Assembly: GCA_043228905.1 (NCBI GenBank)
Contig: JBHGNT010000016.1
Span: 4,526,001-4,590,000 of the forward strand
Direction: 5' to 3'
Length of the DNA stretch: 64,000 nt
DNA from: Azolla caroliniana
Lineage: Eukaryota; Polypodiophyta
This document shows positions 11,125 to 23,100 of the stretch, in pieces. Under the pieces are notes generated by a model. The model was given only the letters and a program-made list of their open reading frames with translations. It was not told the DNA's origin and ran no database searches. How positions within the stretch are numbered: the first letter of the stretch is position 1; each line of letters opens with the position of its first letter. Position numbers and translations under genes: made by a program.

Positions 11125-12489
11125 TCCGCCCCCACCTAACCGCGCATCCACCGGTATGCGCCAAAATTGGGTTCTGGTTGGAGAAAACCGGTCCGGGTTC
11201 CGTTTTTTCGTCCATCGGTTCGCCCTCCGTTTCGGACTGTTCGTCTTCGCTGTCCAGGCCTATTAGATCCGGTTCATCGTCGTGGCGCTTCTTGAACACT
11301 TTGATCCGCTTCCCTGCTACCAGCATCGCCATCCTCGTACCGTCGAGTTCCGCCAGGTGATACGTCCCGTTGTCGTTGGTGCTCGTTACCACGTAAGGCC
11401 CGAACCACCGCTTCGCAAACTTCCGTGTTGCTCGGTGCTGGTTGTCGAGGCTGCTGTCGTAGACTAGCACCCAGTCGCCTTCCTCGATTTTCTTCGGTCG
11501 TAGCTGGTGCGTTCGGTCGAACCAGGCTTTGTTCTTCATCCTTGCCGTTGGAAGTCTCTCCGCCGCTCATTCCACGTCCTTTGGCCTCCGCTCGAGCTGT
11601 CGTATACGTGCCGCTAGCAGTTCTTCCCGACTCACCTCGTCCCTCCAATCTACTATCGCCCAAGAGGAGATCGTCCGTTCCATCGGCATGATCGGCTTCT
11701 GTCCGAACATGAGCTCTGACGGCATGAACCCGGTTACTGAACTGTGCGTTGTCCGGTCCGCCCACAAGGCATAAGGTAATAGCCGTGGCCAGTTCCCAAC
11801 CTGGCCTCCGCATGCCCGGACTAGCGCTTTGACGATTGGCCCGTGCCCGCGCTCTACCTTCCCGTTTGCCTCCGGATTGTACGTTGTGGTGAGTGAGAGC
11901 TTGACCCCTAACCGGTCGAACAGCTCCTCGACCTCTTCGGCGTCCAACTCCCCGCGGTCAACCACGATCTTTCCGATGCACCCGTACCGGCATATCACGT
12001 CCTCGATCAAGAACCGACACACGACCGCGGTCGTTTTGTTCTGCAGGGCTCGGCCTTCCACCTGGTTCGTCAGGTCCTCCCGGGCCAGCACCAGATATCG
12101 CATTTGCCCTACGCCCATCGGCATCGTCACCAAATCTACCATCCATTTGAAGTGGATGGCCGGAGGGTAAGTGGGGTGAAGCTTGTCCCGATGTCCCACT
12201 ATGGATTGCATCTGACGACTCTCACAAGTTGTCACGAACCGATGCACGTCCCGGTACAGTCCCGGCCACCAGTACTTCCCCTTTAGTTTCTCAAACGTGG
12301 CCCATGTCCCACGGTGTCCAGCCCAGGGGCTGTCATGGTAGGCCTTCGGCAACTCCTCTTGTTCCTCCTTCATCGCCACTACTCGGAGCAGGATGCCGTT
12401 TCTCTTCTTCGGGTGCTTCCACAAGTATCCGTCCCGGAGAAAGAATCGGTATGCTTTCTTCCGGATCCGGTTGGCCTCGTCCTTTGTCC
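11117..12489 (-). pseudogene. Ty3 integrase
   Basis: After the frameshift at 12481-12494 the minus strand reads through a zinc-binding region (HRGTWATFEKLKGKYWWPGL, CESRQMQS). It continues with a catalytic core (DLVTMPMGVGQMRYLVLARED; GKIVVDRGELDAEEVEELF; TTYNPEANGKVERGHGP) and a C-terminal part at 11117-11539 (WFGPYVVTSTNDNGTYHL, then an acidic tail). The N-terminal zinc finger keeps H and C ligands in part. No chromodomain is evident in the tail. A second frame change occurs near 11540-11567. The function would be insertion of cDNA into the host genome. Confidence 0.85.
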
Positions 12490-14705
12490 TTTGTCCTCAA
12501 GAATCCCCCAATCTGTAGCCACTCCCCGTCGTACTTGCTTACGTTGAAATCGTTAAGCGTCGGAGTGCTCCCTCCCTCGGTTGTTGCGTAAGCCGCCTCG
12601 AAGAAGTCCACGCCGACTTCCTCGTCCTCCGAAACCATGATGCCCTCATCGTTGAATCGCGCCCTCGAAAGCATGTCGGCCATGGCATTGTCTTTCCCGG
12701 AAATGTGTCGTATTTCCGGATCCAGGGACTTGATGTACGCTATCCACCTGAGCATCGTCAGGTCCGGGGTTGCACATCCGGAAACCATGCCGAGAATCGG
12801 CAGGCAGTCCGTCTCGATAATCACTTCTGTCCCGATCAGATAGTCTTTATCGGCCTTCACCACTGAAACGATACCCCAGAGTTCGTGCTTAACCTGGGCG
12901 TATCCTCGCTGTCGCTCGTTGAGGACCTTCGCGCCGAACCGGATTGGGAACCGAATGTCGTCCTCATCTTCTTGGTTGACGACCCATCCGATCCCGGCCG
13001 GACTCGTATCTACCGTTATGTAGATGGGAGTGCCTTTCTCGTAGACAGCCTTCCGGAGTGCCGGTGCTGCAGAAAGAGCCTCCTTCATCTTTCGGACCGA
13101 CTCCGCATGCTCGTCTTGCCACTCGAATTTTCGCCCCTTTTTTAGCAACCCGTATAGCAGCTCGGCAATGTGGGCGTAATGTGGGATCCATATGTGGTAA
13201 AACGCGCATGCTCCCAAAAACCTACGTACCTCCATGACCGAGTTACAGTCGGGCTTCATTGAGGAGATGGCTTCCACCTTAGCCGGAGACGGTTTCCGGC
13301 CATACGGCCCGCATAGATGTCCGATGACCATGATCTCTGATTGCCCGAAGGCCGATTTCTCCCCGGAGAAGGTGAGCCTCGCATCCTCTAGCCTCTGCAA
13401 CACCCTCTCGCAGTCGTCAATGTGTGTCGCCACGAATTTCTGGCATCCGTCCGGTCCAACCGTTTCGTCCCTTTCCTCTACCGGACATCCCTTGATCGAG
13501 ATGTCGTCCAAGAATGGCATGGTGATGTCCGGGATACAATCCCTCAGCACCTTGTTCATTGCATTCACCATGTGGGCCACCGAGTTCGTCCCTCCTTGTG
13601 GCAGGGTGCACATCCGCATTAGGCCGAGAGGAGTCTGCATCGTCGTAATGTCTCTGCTCTCTACGGCTAGTTGGAACTGATTGTACCCCGAGTACAGATC
13701 ACCGACCGAGTAGATCGACCTTCTGGCGAAGGCCTCCGCGAACTCGTCTATCGTTGGTCCAATTCCTGCGTTCCGAATGGTCACTCTGTTGACCGGTTGC
13801 AGGTCTTGAATGAAGCGCAACGTCCCGTTCATCTTCGTTACGGTAAACCACCGGTTCGAGTACGGGGCACTCAACGGTTCGAGGATGCCCATATCGACTT
13901 TCTGTCTCAATAGCTCCATCAGCTCCGGGATGTGAGCTCTCGGTACCGAAATTGGCTTGAGATTCCATGGTACATGCGGTACCGTGAATATCACCATCAG
14001 CTTCACGACTGTCGGGTCTACGCACCCGATCTCTTCCGGTGAGAATGCGAAGGCTTTCCCGTGCCTTCCGAGCATCCTCTGAAACCGGTCTTCTTCCGCC
14101 GGCAGTAGGAACCCGCCCCCACCGATTTTGAGCTCTCGTAGCGTTCTGTTGGTGAAGGTGTGTCCTATGCAGGCCGGATCTCGTAAACTGGGGTCCGACG
14201 CGACCCCCTTGATTCGCAACTCGTTGCCCTCCGGTAAGGGTGCCGCGACTGGCCTTACCTTCCAGTCCACAGTCTTGTACTTCGTATTAACCCGGGCCGT
14301 CCGATTCGACTCGAGCCCTCGACTGAAGTCCGCGATGACTTCGTACATCTCTTCTAAACAAACCGGTATCGTCCAGTCCTCTTTAAGGCCCTCTCCGATC
14401 ACCTCTCGCAGTATTCCCAAGGTATCGTCGAAGGAGACCGCCTCCACGGCTCCGTAGATTTCCTCGTTGGGCCCGAGAACTCCACACGCCCGAAGTCGCT
14501 CTTCCGCCCTTGTCTTTTCTCGGCCAACGACGCCGACTATCGTACACCCTCCGTTTTCAGAGAAACAAAACTTCCTACTTATGGTACAAGGTTTCTTCGG
14601 TTCCGCATCTATCGTACATATATGGGGTTTTTTCCCGGAGTGTCCGGACTGTCGCAGCCCCACGCCTTGGCAGACCTCTCTAAAAATCCTCTCGGTTCTC
14701 GCCAC
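12490..14705 (-). pseudogene. Ty3 reverse transcriptase and RNase H
   Basis: A long open minus-strand frame contains RT motifs: APYSNRWFTVTKMNGTLR, then LQPVNRVT, then DLYSGYNQFQLAVESRD, then the catalytic box MPFLDDISIKG (DD at about residue 400 of the frame). A thumb/connection with VEAISSMKPD and VRRFLGACAFYHIWI follows, then an RNase H with YITVDTSPAGIGWV and DCLPI. The phrase FLDDISIKG followed by a long insert and FVATHIDDCERVLQRLEDA looks more like fungal than standard plant Ty3 elements; that is family memory. The frame leaves the integrase frame at a 7-bp tandem duplication (12481-12494). Confidence 0.88.
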
Positions 14706-15324
14706 CGAGGGACTCGCGGTTTCGCTCGTGGTTCGGTCGCACCGTCAGGAACTGGACCGAATGACGCCCGTCCTGACTCTTGACCCTCGCGTAAGCCGAC
14801 CCATTGTCCAGCACCTTGGTCTCCATTCGCACTGCCGTAATGTACGGTTCTCCCAGTATGACCGGGTGCGAGGACGTCTCCTGCACAAAGAAGTGCTGGT
14901 CTATTTCGACGTCGCTGATCTTGACTCGCACGTTTGGGCAGGCCCCGTGTAGTTCCTCGGTGGCGCGCGTCGCCGCCCGTATCTTCCACCCGTGCTTAGT
15001 GTTGATCGGTCATTTCCCCTTCTTGTAGAAGTCCATGGACATCAGGTTTATTTCCGAACCGTGGTCCACCAGCGCCACCACCGGTTCCTGAACACCTCCG
15101 ATCTTCACCGGGGTTTCCGTGGTCGCTCGGGCCTAGTGTGTCCTCGAGTAGTGGCTCTCCGCCCACTCGTCTTCCAGCGCCATGTCCTCTATGTGCGTCG
15201 TCCGCACCTCCACCGGCCTTCCCGGTTCTGCCTCCGTTGACAGCCTCTTCCTCTTCACCAAGTCCACGATGGAGTCGTGGAACTCCTTGGCGATCCCTAG
15301 CACCTCCCGCAACGACAGTTCCAC
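14680..15324 (-). pseudogene. Ty3 protease region
   Basis: The minus strand reads VALVDHGSEINLM near 15020-15070, with DHGS in place of the usual aspartic-protease D-(S/T)-G. Further on, SSHPVILGEPYITAVR matches the typical flap and C-terminal strand of a retroviral-type protease (about 14820-14860). The frame between gag and RT is broken in at least two places, for example a stop near 15136. The role would have been cleavage of the gag-pol precursor. Confidence 0.7.
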
Positions 15325-15603
15325 CTTGTTGTCGAGGATTCGTTCTTCCAGGACCTTTCGTAGGTTCGTGGTCCTTTCGATCTCCGTGCCAAAACGGTAC
15401 CCGCCCTTTTTGTGGTTATCCCGGGCACTGGACTCACCGGCCTCATTCCGTTTCGGCCCAAATCAGGTTTTGTATCTCTGTGAAGATCTGGCCCCTCCGG
15501 GTTTACCTACCCGTTTTTCTTCAACTAGAGCCTCATAGTTCTGGCAAGCCGCTTCGACGAAACCCGTCTTTTCTTCGACCGGGTCACTCCACCCGATTAC
15601 CTC

Positions 15604-16830
15604 CTAGACCCGCTTCTCCGCGCGGTCCGCCTCGTCTCTCTTTAGTCGGGCACCGGCGAGGCCTTCTAGCACCGTCGGCCAGAACTCAGCTTTGCTCTCC
15701 TTCCGGGCCTCGCTGCCTCCGACCCGAATACCGGCTGACGCTGAGTAGTGGACAGTCTCCGCGTGCCGGGCTGCCGCCTCTTCCATCAACCTTTTCATTC
15801 CTCCTCGCCCGTCGTTTCGGTTCAGGGCCCTCCGGGTATCGTTGGCGTGCACCTGACCTTCCCACAGGTACACTACCCGGCTTCTCAAAGCCTCCATAAA
15901 GTCCCCGCAGTCTTTTCGGATGTGGTCGACCTCGTCGCACCACATGCACCTACTTCCTGCCGGAGGCCATCGGTCACGAGCCTGATCGCCGCCTTCTCTC
16001 CTAGCCTGGGCGATATGGAGATCCTTTACCGCTCGTGTCAACTCCTCCAAAGTTGTTCCCCCGGACGAGCCTCTGACCACACCGGTCGAAGCTGAACCGG
16101 TTTCGAGCCACTCCCGGGTCTCTTCCCTTCGTGCCTGCGGTATCAGTTCGAGCTTCCTTGCTGCGACAGGTCCCGCCCCGGTCTCCTCTGTATCAGCCCA
16201 CTCCCACCGTTTGTCAAAACGACCGCAGACTCTTTTTACCGCGGCCCAGTCGGCCGTCAGCCCGTCTTCGGTTTCCAGTAAGGAGCCAAGTTGCCCCCGA
16301 TCCCGTGCGTCAACCGATTTGACAAACAGCAGGACACGACTTGTGTCCAGAACGGTCCGATCGAGCGCCGAAAGGCGCGCAAAGCGTTCCTCAAACTCCC
16401 GGAGGAGTACCGACGCATTTCTTCCTTTGTTGGGGGACTCCACCCACTCCATGAAGCTCCACTTCGAAAGTCGAAGCGCGTCATCCAGCCCGTATTTCTC
16501 CAGGAGCTGTCCTTCGAACTCCTCCTAAGTCCGGCTCTCCGCCTGGACCTCGAGCACCTCCACATGGATGCCCGGCATCGCCACTCGAGGGAATCCGGCA
16601 AGACGCCTCTCTTCCGGAATATCCCTCCTCAACATCTCCGCCCAGTAGGACGCCAAATAACTCGTGGCATCCTTTCCACTGAACCGGCCGATCGTACCGA
16701 CGATCGCCTCAATAGCCCTATCAAGGGAGCCGGTGCCCTCGCGCGCGCTCACTATCCGGTCCACGGCTGAAGCCATGGCCTCTACAAGATCTGAACCCCT
16801 CATCTTCTGCTCCTCTGCCGCCTGTTTCAC
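15604..16830 (-). pseudogene. Ty3 gag with one nonsense codon
   Basis: The minus-strand reading frame from MKQAAEEQKMRGSDLVEAM to a stop at 15604 is open for about 408 codons except for a TAG at 16525-16527, after QAESR-T, where the flanking frame continues with EEFEGQLLEKYG. It holds a retrotransposon gag-type helical domain and a zinc knuckle, CMWCDEVDHIRKDC (C-x2-C-x4-H-x4-C), followed by RVVYLWEGQVH and GRGGMKRLMEEA. As I remember them, these last motifs are typical of Ty3 elements in fungi and early land plants. Gag would form the particle and bind RNA. The single stop could be recent inactivation or, less likely, a recoding site. Confidence 0.8.
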
Positions 16831-16847
16831 GTCGGGTTCACCAAATA

Positions 16848-17498
16848 TGTCGCGTTACTACGCGCGTGCGTGGAGAAACACGGCGGGACCACCGGGGTCT
16901 TGGACCGAAGAGCAGGTGATAGACGGGGAATGAGAAAGAGAGAGACGCCCTGTCACGTATGAGTAAGAAAGACAGGGGCACGGCCCGTCAACACAGAAGA
17001 CGCGAAGGGACACAGAGATAGGGAGACACAAGTGTTTGTATATTAACAAGTAACAGAATACACAACAAAGCACGCGAGCGGTTATAACCGAACAGGCCGG
17101 CGAACAGATGTGACGATGTCTGTTCGTCTGCGCACGAAAGGAGGAAAGGGTGGAGATGCTGCCGGAAGCACACGGGCGTTCCTTGAAGCAGCACGAGCCT
17201 CCCGAAAACCTGCAGAGAAGAGCGAAGGAGAACGAACAGAGGAGAAGCGTTCGGTTACGGTCCGACAGCACTTCGTCCTCCTTAATGCGCGATCCCTTCT
17301 CCCTGCGTCTCCCTCTCCTTTATAGCGTCAAGAAGGGAGTCGTCTCCCTCATTTACTTCCTACCTACCGAATCTAACTACCCAGGATATCTCTATGTACC
17401 TAATTCTCTATTATATACATTAAGAGCGCGCACACGTGAAGGGCCGGTTCATGTGCGCTATTCACCGTTTACGCCAGGGGACGGTTTTTTTCACGACA
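16848..17498 (-). repeat. 5' LTR of the Ty3 element
   Basis: It has the same termini as the left LTR and the same TATA-like site near 17319-17329. The differences cluster at 16875-16880, 17110-17125, 17180-17200 and the last 35 bases. The primer-binding site lies immediately inside, at about 16828-16846. Confidence 0.95.
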
Positions 17499-17502
17499 AC
17501 GG

Positions 17503-18412
17503 ATGCCCTAATCGGCCATGAATGTCTTCGCTTGTATGAGAAAGAATGGAAATCATTCTTTTGGAAGGTTCAACAATGTTTCCAGGATGCAAGCGAGAAG
17601 GCGAGCCGGAGGGATGAGGTGTCGAATAAGAAGGGATACTCCTCTGTGGAAGTTTTCATGGATGAGTTAAAAAGCCTGTTGCGAAGCGAGAGGGTGGACC
17701 CCTCAGGAAAACTAGCAACCTCCATCTTATTGCGAATCTCTGTCGACCAATACAAGGATTTGGATGCGGATGTAGTCTCCGCGAAGTTGCCTGAGCTATG
17801 CCGAAATCTAGAGCAGAAGTTTTGCAAACGCTTATTATTAAGGACGAAGGATTCAGAGCTGTGGAGATTGGTGCAGAGAGTGAGGGAGAGGATGGAGCAG
17901 CTCAAGGATGAGCGTTTGATGATGAGATGCGATGAGAAGTGTCCAAGGTGTGGGATAACGTAACGTGCATTCGCAGTGCAGGACACTCAGAGCGGCACGA
18001 CACCTTGCATCAACCACAGGGCCTCGCAGGTATCATCTGGCACAAAAACAGGGCTTTGGTGGAATCCAAGTGCTTGAGATGCCTTGAACAAGACGTTCGC
18101 ATTTTTAATGAAGATGGCTCTAAGAGTCTCTCATACAAAGACTTTGCAAAGGTGTATCCCACATGGTGCGACCCCTCCAACCACCTCCACACTAATTCCA
18201 TACGAGTGAGGGAGTATGTCTTCTATAACTATCAGGCCCACCTCGTGGACTATTTCAATGCGCTCAATTTGCACCTGGTGGAATGCCCTGCTGACGTGAT
18301 GCCGGCCTCCTATGGCCATTCACTTGATTCCCTCTGGAACGCCATCGAGAATAAGCTAGGTGACGACTTCTCACAGATTAAACACACCCTCGAGGACATG
18401 AACTCATCATAA
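17503..18412 (+). pseudogene. VLIG-like large GTPase, copy 2, 3' part
   Basis: It continues copy 2 after the Ty3 insertion: DALIGHECLRLYEKEWKSF matches the intact copy. A frame break near 17960 falls in the cysteine motif (CPRCGIT then stop, against CPMCGITCMQAAG in the intact copy). After it the C-terminal block is readable: HDTLHQPQGLAG, FAKVYPTWCDPSN, SIRVREYVFYNYQAHLVDYF, SLWNAIENKLGDDFSQI, with a natural stop at 18410-18412. It lacks the glycine tract found in the intact copy. An AATAAA lies at about 18480. Confidence 0.92.
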
Positions 18413-19604
18413 TAGGCTTCAAATTCATTAATTCTTTGTTTGTGTGCGTATGTGTCAGAGCTGCACACACCTCCAATACAATAAATCTTTTATCATCATA
18501 GTAATAAAAGTGGTGATTCCACATTGTCAAGTGCCTTTTGTTTGTTGTGACTTACGTTTATGTTTCTTGTCTTTAAATCCATCACAATATTAATATTCAC
18601 ATTGTTGCACGCATCCAACTTCTAGTTCTTTTCATGCCTCGACCACTCCATTTCCAATAAAAACTCCTAATGCCATTATAAAACCTTTACGACAAAAGGA
18701 TCCTCAAGAAGATGAAACGATATAAAAGGAAGAGGCTTGGTCCTTCAACAAGTAAGGACATGTAGCCACCAAGACTAACTCATCACTACCATGGAATATG
18801 CAAGTAGGCTTAGATGAGTACATAAAATAAAATTTAAGAATGTTAGATATATATTGTAATTGTGATAAAGAAATTGTGCCTAGATTACAGAAATTAAGTT
18901 TCTCTTCTTTTTATTGAGAAAGAGGCACCTATTTTTGTCATTAAATGGTTTTTTTCTTCAACATCTTGAGGTCGTAAAGTTTTATTTTCCCTCTTCTTCG
19001 GGAAGCTTAGGTTCTTAGTCCTTCATCTTCTTCATGTATGTTTGTGTGCATGTATGTATGTGTATATGTATGTATGTTTGTGTGCATGTATGTATATATA
19101 TTCATTTCAACTAGGTTGGCCACATGGTTGGGCATCGCATTAGGTTCACACTTTGAAAAGATTATATGAACATACCAAAATGGGCAGACAAGATAATCAC
19201 AACATAATACAAGACAATAATACACATAATACAAACATGAACCTCAAAAAGAGAGTAGTATCCAATTTTAGTGACCAATTGTGCATGCTTCTTCTATCAT
19301 AAGCTTTTCTTCCCTTGGCACAATATGAGACTTCTTCATGATTTGACGATAAGCACTAAGTTTGACAATCAAATATGTGAAAGTCAATCCTCAGCAAAAG
19401 TGTTGTTAAACCCTAAATTAAAGACAACACAAAATATGTTAGACTCCCCCTTCTTCCCCCCTCTCTCTAAACTTTGACTTTGTGGTTTACACCATAGCAC
19501 CAGAGTCATAAATTTGAGAGAAGCCTAGTTCAATCCTCACCATGGGCTAGGCCCCATTAGGCATGTATGTGTATGTGTGTGTGTGTGTGTATGGATGTAG
19601 GTAG
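18413..19604. other. 3' flank of VLIG copy 2 and intergenic DNA
   Basis: An AATAAA at about 18480 is a likely polyadenylation signal of the former copy 2. The segment 18574-18790 matches the reverse complement of about 46150-46400 downstream of copy 4, and less closely 27190-27290 downstream of copy 3, so the family 3' flank is conserved. TATG/TGTA microsatellites lie at 19033-19100 and a GT run at 19567-19592. No gene is seen. Confidence 0.75.
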
Positions 19605-20182
19605 AATTATGTTATAAGTTCTATGAAGATGCTTAGAAAGATCCTAACATTTTTTCAACGATCTCTAAACAACTTTTGTACCCCTAACACTTTTTCAACG
19701 GTTTGAAACACATAAATATATAATTGTCACGTGGATGAGGCTCCTATAAATGTGGTGGATGAGCGGAAGACGCTCCTGTATATTATATGTATACAACTCC
19801 ATTGTCTACATCATTGCGATCTTAATTCACTGATTAGTTAAGGATATTCTAGGCATGCGCCAGCGACTTTGAATTTAAAATTGGTTTTACATTTTCTGTG
19901 AATTATCTTATAAGACTTTGTAAAGATGCTGAGAAGGAACTCTTAACATTTTTCCAACGATCCCTAAGAATGTTTCTGGTTTGTGAGAAACGACCCCTAA
20001 CATTTTTTCAACGTCTTGGAACACATGGGTATATATAATTGTCATGTGATGAGGCCCCGAATGCAAATGTGTTGTTGAATGAGAGGAAGAAGCTGCAACC
20101 TCCAATCTGTCTCCTGCATATATTATATGTACACAACTCAATCTTGTGCATCATCATTTCAATCTTAATACACGGATTAGTC
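19605..20182 (+). promoter_or_regulatory. Tandemly duplicated promoter of the intact VLIG-like gene
   Basis: About 250-300 bp occurs twice in a row: 19605-19855 and 19905-20200. Each unit has the phrase cctaacanttttttcaacg, a TATA-like element, the run tattatatgtacacaactc and the end ggattagt...ggatattctagg. In the second unit that end is the start of the coding sequence (ATGGACATTCTAGG). The first unit has AAGGATATTCTAGG and so lacks the ATG. The proximal TATA is TATATATAATT at about 20029-20040. The first unit also has a CACGTGG near 19728 and TATAAATG near 19746. Two start sites are possible; the proximal one is more likely. Confidence 0.75.
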
Positions 20183-23100
20183 ATGGACATTCTAGGAAAT
20201 GTGATAGGCAACGCTAGCGCTGGGCGGGCATTGCGAGGCTTGAGAATGACTGCTATGGATAGTCATGAGGTTGGAAACAACAGTGTTAATAATAGTCAGG
20301 TGTTTGTAAGCAAGCATATCCTATTGGAGCTGCCTCTGGCCGAAGAAGAGCAGCCCATTATAATGGCCCCATCGCAGGCCACCAAATTCTTCGTCGCTTG
20401 TTTCTCTAGCTCCGAGGAGTCGCTCAAGTTTCGCGAAGATGTGAGGTCGAAAGGATGGAGTACTGCCATATCACTTCACGCGGGGGCAGACCTCCTCAAT
20501 TGTGTCATCGACCTCAAAGCTCATGCCACTTCCAGCTCTACCAACGCAAATGCCTCTCGTCTTCTAGACAACATCAACCACATCTGCTTCACCCATTGCT
20601 TCTATGTGCCCGAAAAGTGTTTCCAGATCCCGGCCTCGAAATTGCGTCTCTGCGAAGACGCCTTGACCGAAGCATGCGAAGTCGATAGCCATTCAGCCGC
20701 GGCCAAATTCCTGGACAAATATCACTCCCATGTCTCCACGGGGCTTTACCACGTGGGTGGGATACTCTTCCACGAGCTTAGCATCCAAAGTGAGGAGCAG
20801 AGTAGCCTCCAGCAGATGCTGGAAGCCGCTCATAAGGAATTCGGTGGCAGCCATAAGGCTATTTTAAAACCTCTCGTTTCCTTATTTGGCGTAGAGGTGT
20901 CCGGAACATCCAGCACAACACACAACTCAGCTTCTAACACAGCTTCTTCTTCTAAGGTAAGGGAGTACAGTAATGATATGACATATAATAAGGCCAGGAG
21001 TTTGTTGTTCTGTTTAATAATCTTTCTCATCTATTGTCTCCTCTTTGGCACCGACCAAGGTTCGTAAAGTTCGAGAAACAATCACTACCATCGGCCCAAT
21101 GTCTCATTCCGGGGATCCAGCCGATTTTTTGCTTAAGTTGGAGGCAGACCCGCTCTCGTGGGCCATTATTGACAAGCAGCCTGATCAAGCCAACGATTTG
21201 GTGAGCGTTTGGCAAATCATCCACCAGCAACTACCAACTTTCGAGGGGAATCCTTCAAAAATCGAGCGTTTAAGGCAATCAGCAAAATACATGAGCACGC
21301 GATGGCAAGACGACATTGAGTCCAAAGTGAAGGTACCTATACTTTGCGTTGCTATGCTTTAGGTTAAATTAAATTTCCGATTTGAGTCAAGCATTATTCG
21401 TTGATTATGAGGAAAATAGAAGATTTTAAAAGTTAGAAGAATGTGTTGATGCTTCTGTGAACTCTAATTGATGGCAGCTCCGAGTTGCGCATCCCGTCAT
21501 TTCTAAGCTGTTGGACGTCAACGCGAACTTCCAACGGGATGTAATGGCATCCAAACTAGCGGCAACTACTAGGTCCCGTTCTAGAATTCCACATCTCCCG
21601 GAGAAAATGTCTCTTCCTCAGCTTCTCGAAAAGCTGCGCAAGTTGGTGCCAACGGAGAGTGCCGCTACTTGCAATCAAGCGGCCGCACTAATAAAAGCCT
21701 ACATTCGATGTTTCGACCCCTCTCAGGAACCGAATCATGGGTTAAAGGCAATTGGGTATTATGGTTTCAATATGTCCACAGGCAACGTCTTAGTCCCTTT
21801 AAATATTCCTCAGCTCCACAGCTTGATTTCAGAATTAGAAAAGATAACGCTTGACTGTCCACCCGATGGCCGCCATCAGCTTAATGAAGCCGGAAGCAGG
21901 GCCAGCAGTTATCCGGTGGCTGAAGACTTCATCCATGCTTGTCATCAGAAGTACTCTACCTGGCAAACTTGGACCGGCAAGGATCTAGAGAGCAGGCCAA
22001 CCGATACGGCTTCTTCTTCTTCGGTGGCGGGTAATCCCTTGCTAAGATACGCATGGGATGTAGTTAATGATCGACCTTTCTTGCCAAGTGGACCTCCCGC
22101 TTCAATGAATGAGCAGGCCAAACGCCTGCTGGATTGCTTGAAGCATCGTGTGGACATCCTCCCGCATCTCTCCCGGATCAGGGGTGCTCTCTCCATGGCC
22201 GCTACAGATGACAGCTCCTGGAGTGATGAGGAGGAGGAGGAGCTAGATGAAGAAGAATATGTTCAAGTGTCTCCATTGGATCTCATCATCCATCTATTGA
22301 GGATCTCGGACTTGCCCACCCAAGTGGCCGTCTATACGCTCCTGCTCGAGCAACGTGCCGCGATTCCGTTGGTACACGTCTCGACATCACCCCCGGGAAC
22401 ATCATCATTGGCCAACCTGCAGCACCATGTACAAGCACTAAGCTTTGTGGATGCAAAGCTGCCCAGAGAGAACAAGGTGATCATTGTAAATGACACTAAG
22501 CTGCCACGTGTGGTGTTCGCTTCCAAGAAGAGGGTTTCAGAGTCCAGGGCAGCAATTGTGGCAAGTAAAACTCTTTGCTGTAACTTCATGAGCCAATACA
22601 ATCGGAAAGAAATGGATGAATCCCCCGTAGTTGAGGTGGGCTTGGGGTTTCTAAGACCCGGCCAGTTGCAAGCTGGGCAAGATCAGGGGCCATTGCCTTG
22701 TTTGGCATTCCATATAAATGGGTTGTTGCACAAGCATGCCTGGCTCATGGAGTTTGTGAACAATGTCGCGGATGTGATTGTCCTAGAGCTGGAATCGCAC
22801 GAGGACATGAAGACATCGGGAACGCTGAGTGGCCAGGGTATCGAGATTTTGCAATGGATAGATGATCGGCAAGAGCACCAAGATAAGAAGAAGAAACTAA
22901 TTGCCGGTGGAGAGTCCTACATTGTGAGCACAACGGAGAAGTTTCTTCGTCACTTTCTCAGAGGAAAACTACTGCCATTTCTCAACCAAACATCCAATCA
23001 GGGTCGGCGCAAGACACTTGGAGAGATCTGCATCTATCACTTCCATCCCAGCGACCCGGACCTTTGTAGTTTTAAGAAGCAAGAAGAGGTCCTATCAGCA

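Larger units (their letters stand above)
10476..17498 (-). mobile_element. Ty3/gypsy-type LTR retrotransposon inside VLIG copy 2
   Basis: Near-identical LTRs of about 650 bp (10476-11124 and 16848-17498) carry TG...CA ends. The duplicated target ACGG is found at 10472-10475 and 17499-17502, and the uninterrupted target is seen in the intact VLIG copy (gtcacggatgc). The minus-strand order is gag, protease, RT, RNase H, integrase, the Ty3 order. The primer-binding site next to the right LTR begins TGGTGAACCCGACG on the minus strand. A purine-rich tract, GGTGGGGGCGGA, lies just before the 3' LTR. By hand count the LTRs differ at about 20 positions plus a 2-bp indel, so the insertion is fairly recent. 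Gag has one stop and pol at least one frameshift. Confidence 0.95.

Noticed and set aside
12885-15899. Several plus-strand frames of 80-250 codons in the Ty3 body
   Set aside because: They are antisense to the pol and gag frames. High GC content lowers stop frequency, and no protein motifs are visible.
20039-20182. Upstream in-frame ATG at 20039 as the start of the GTPase protein
   Set aside because: It lies at or before the expected transcription start given the TATA box at about 20030. The duplicated promoter unit shows that the intervening sequence is leader, not conserved coding sequence.
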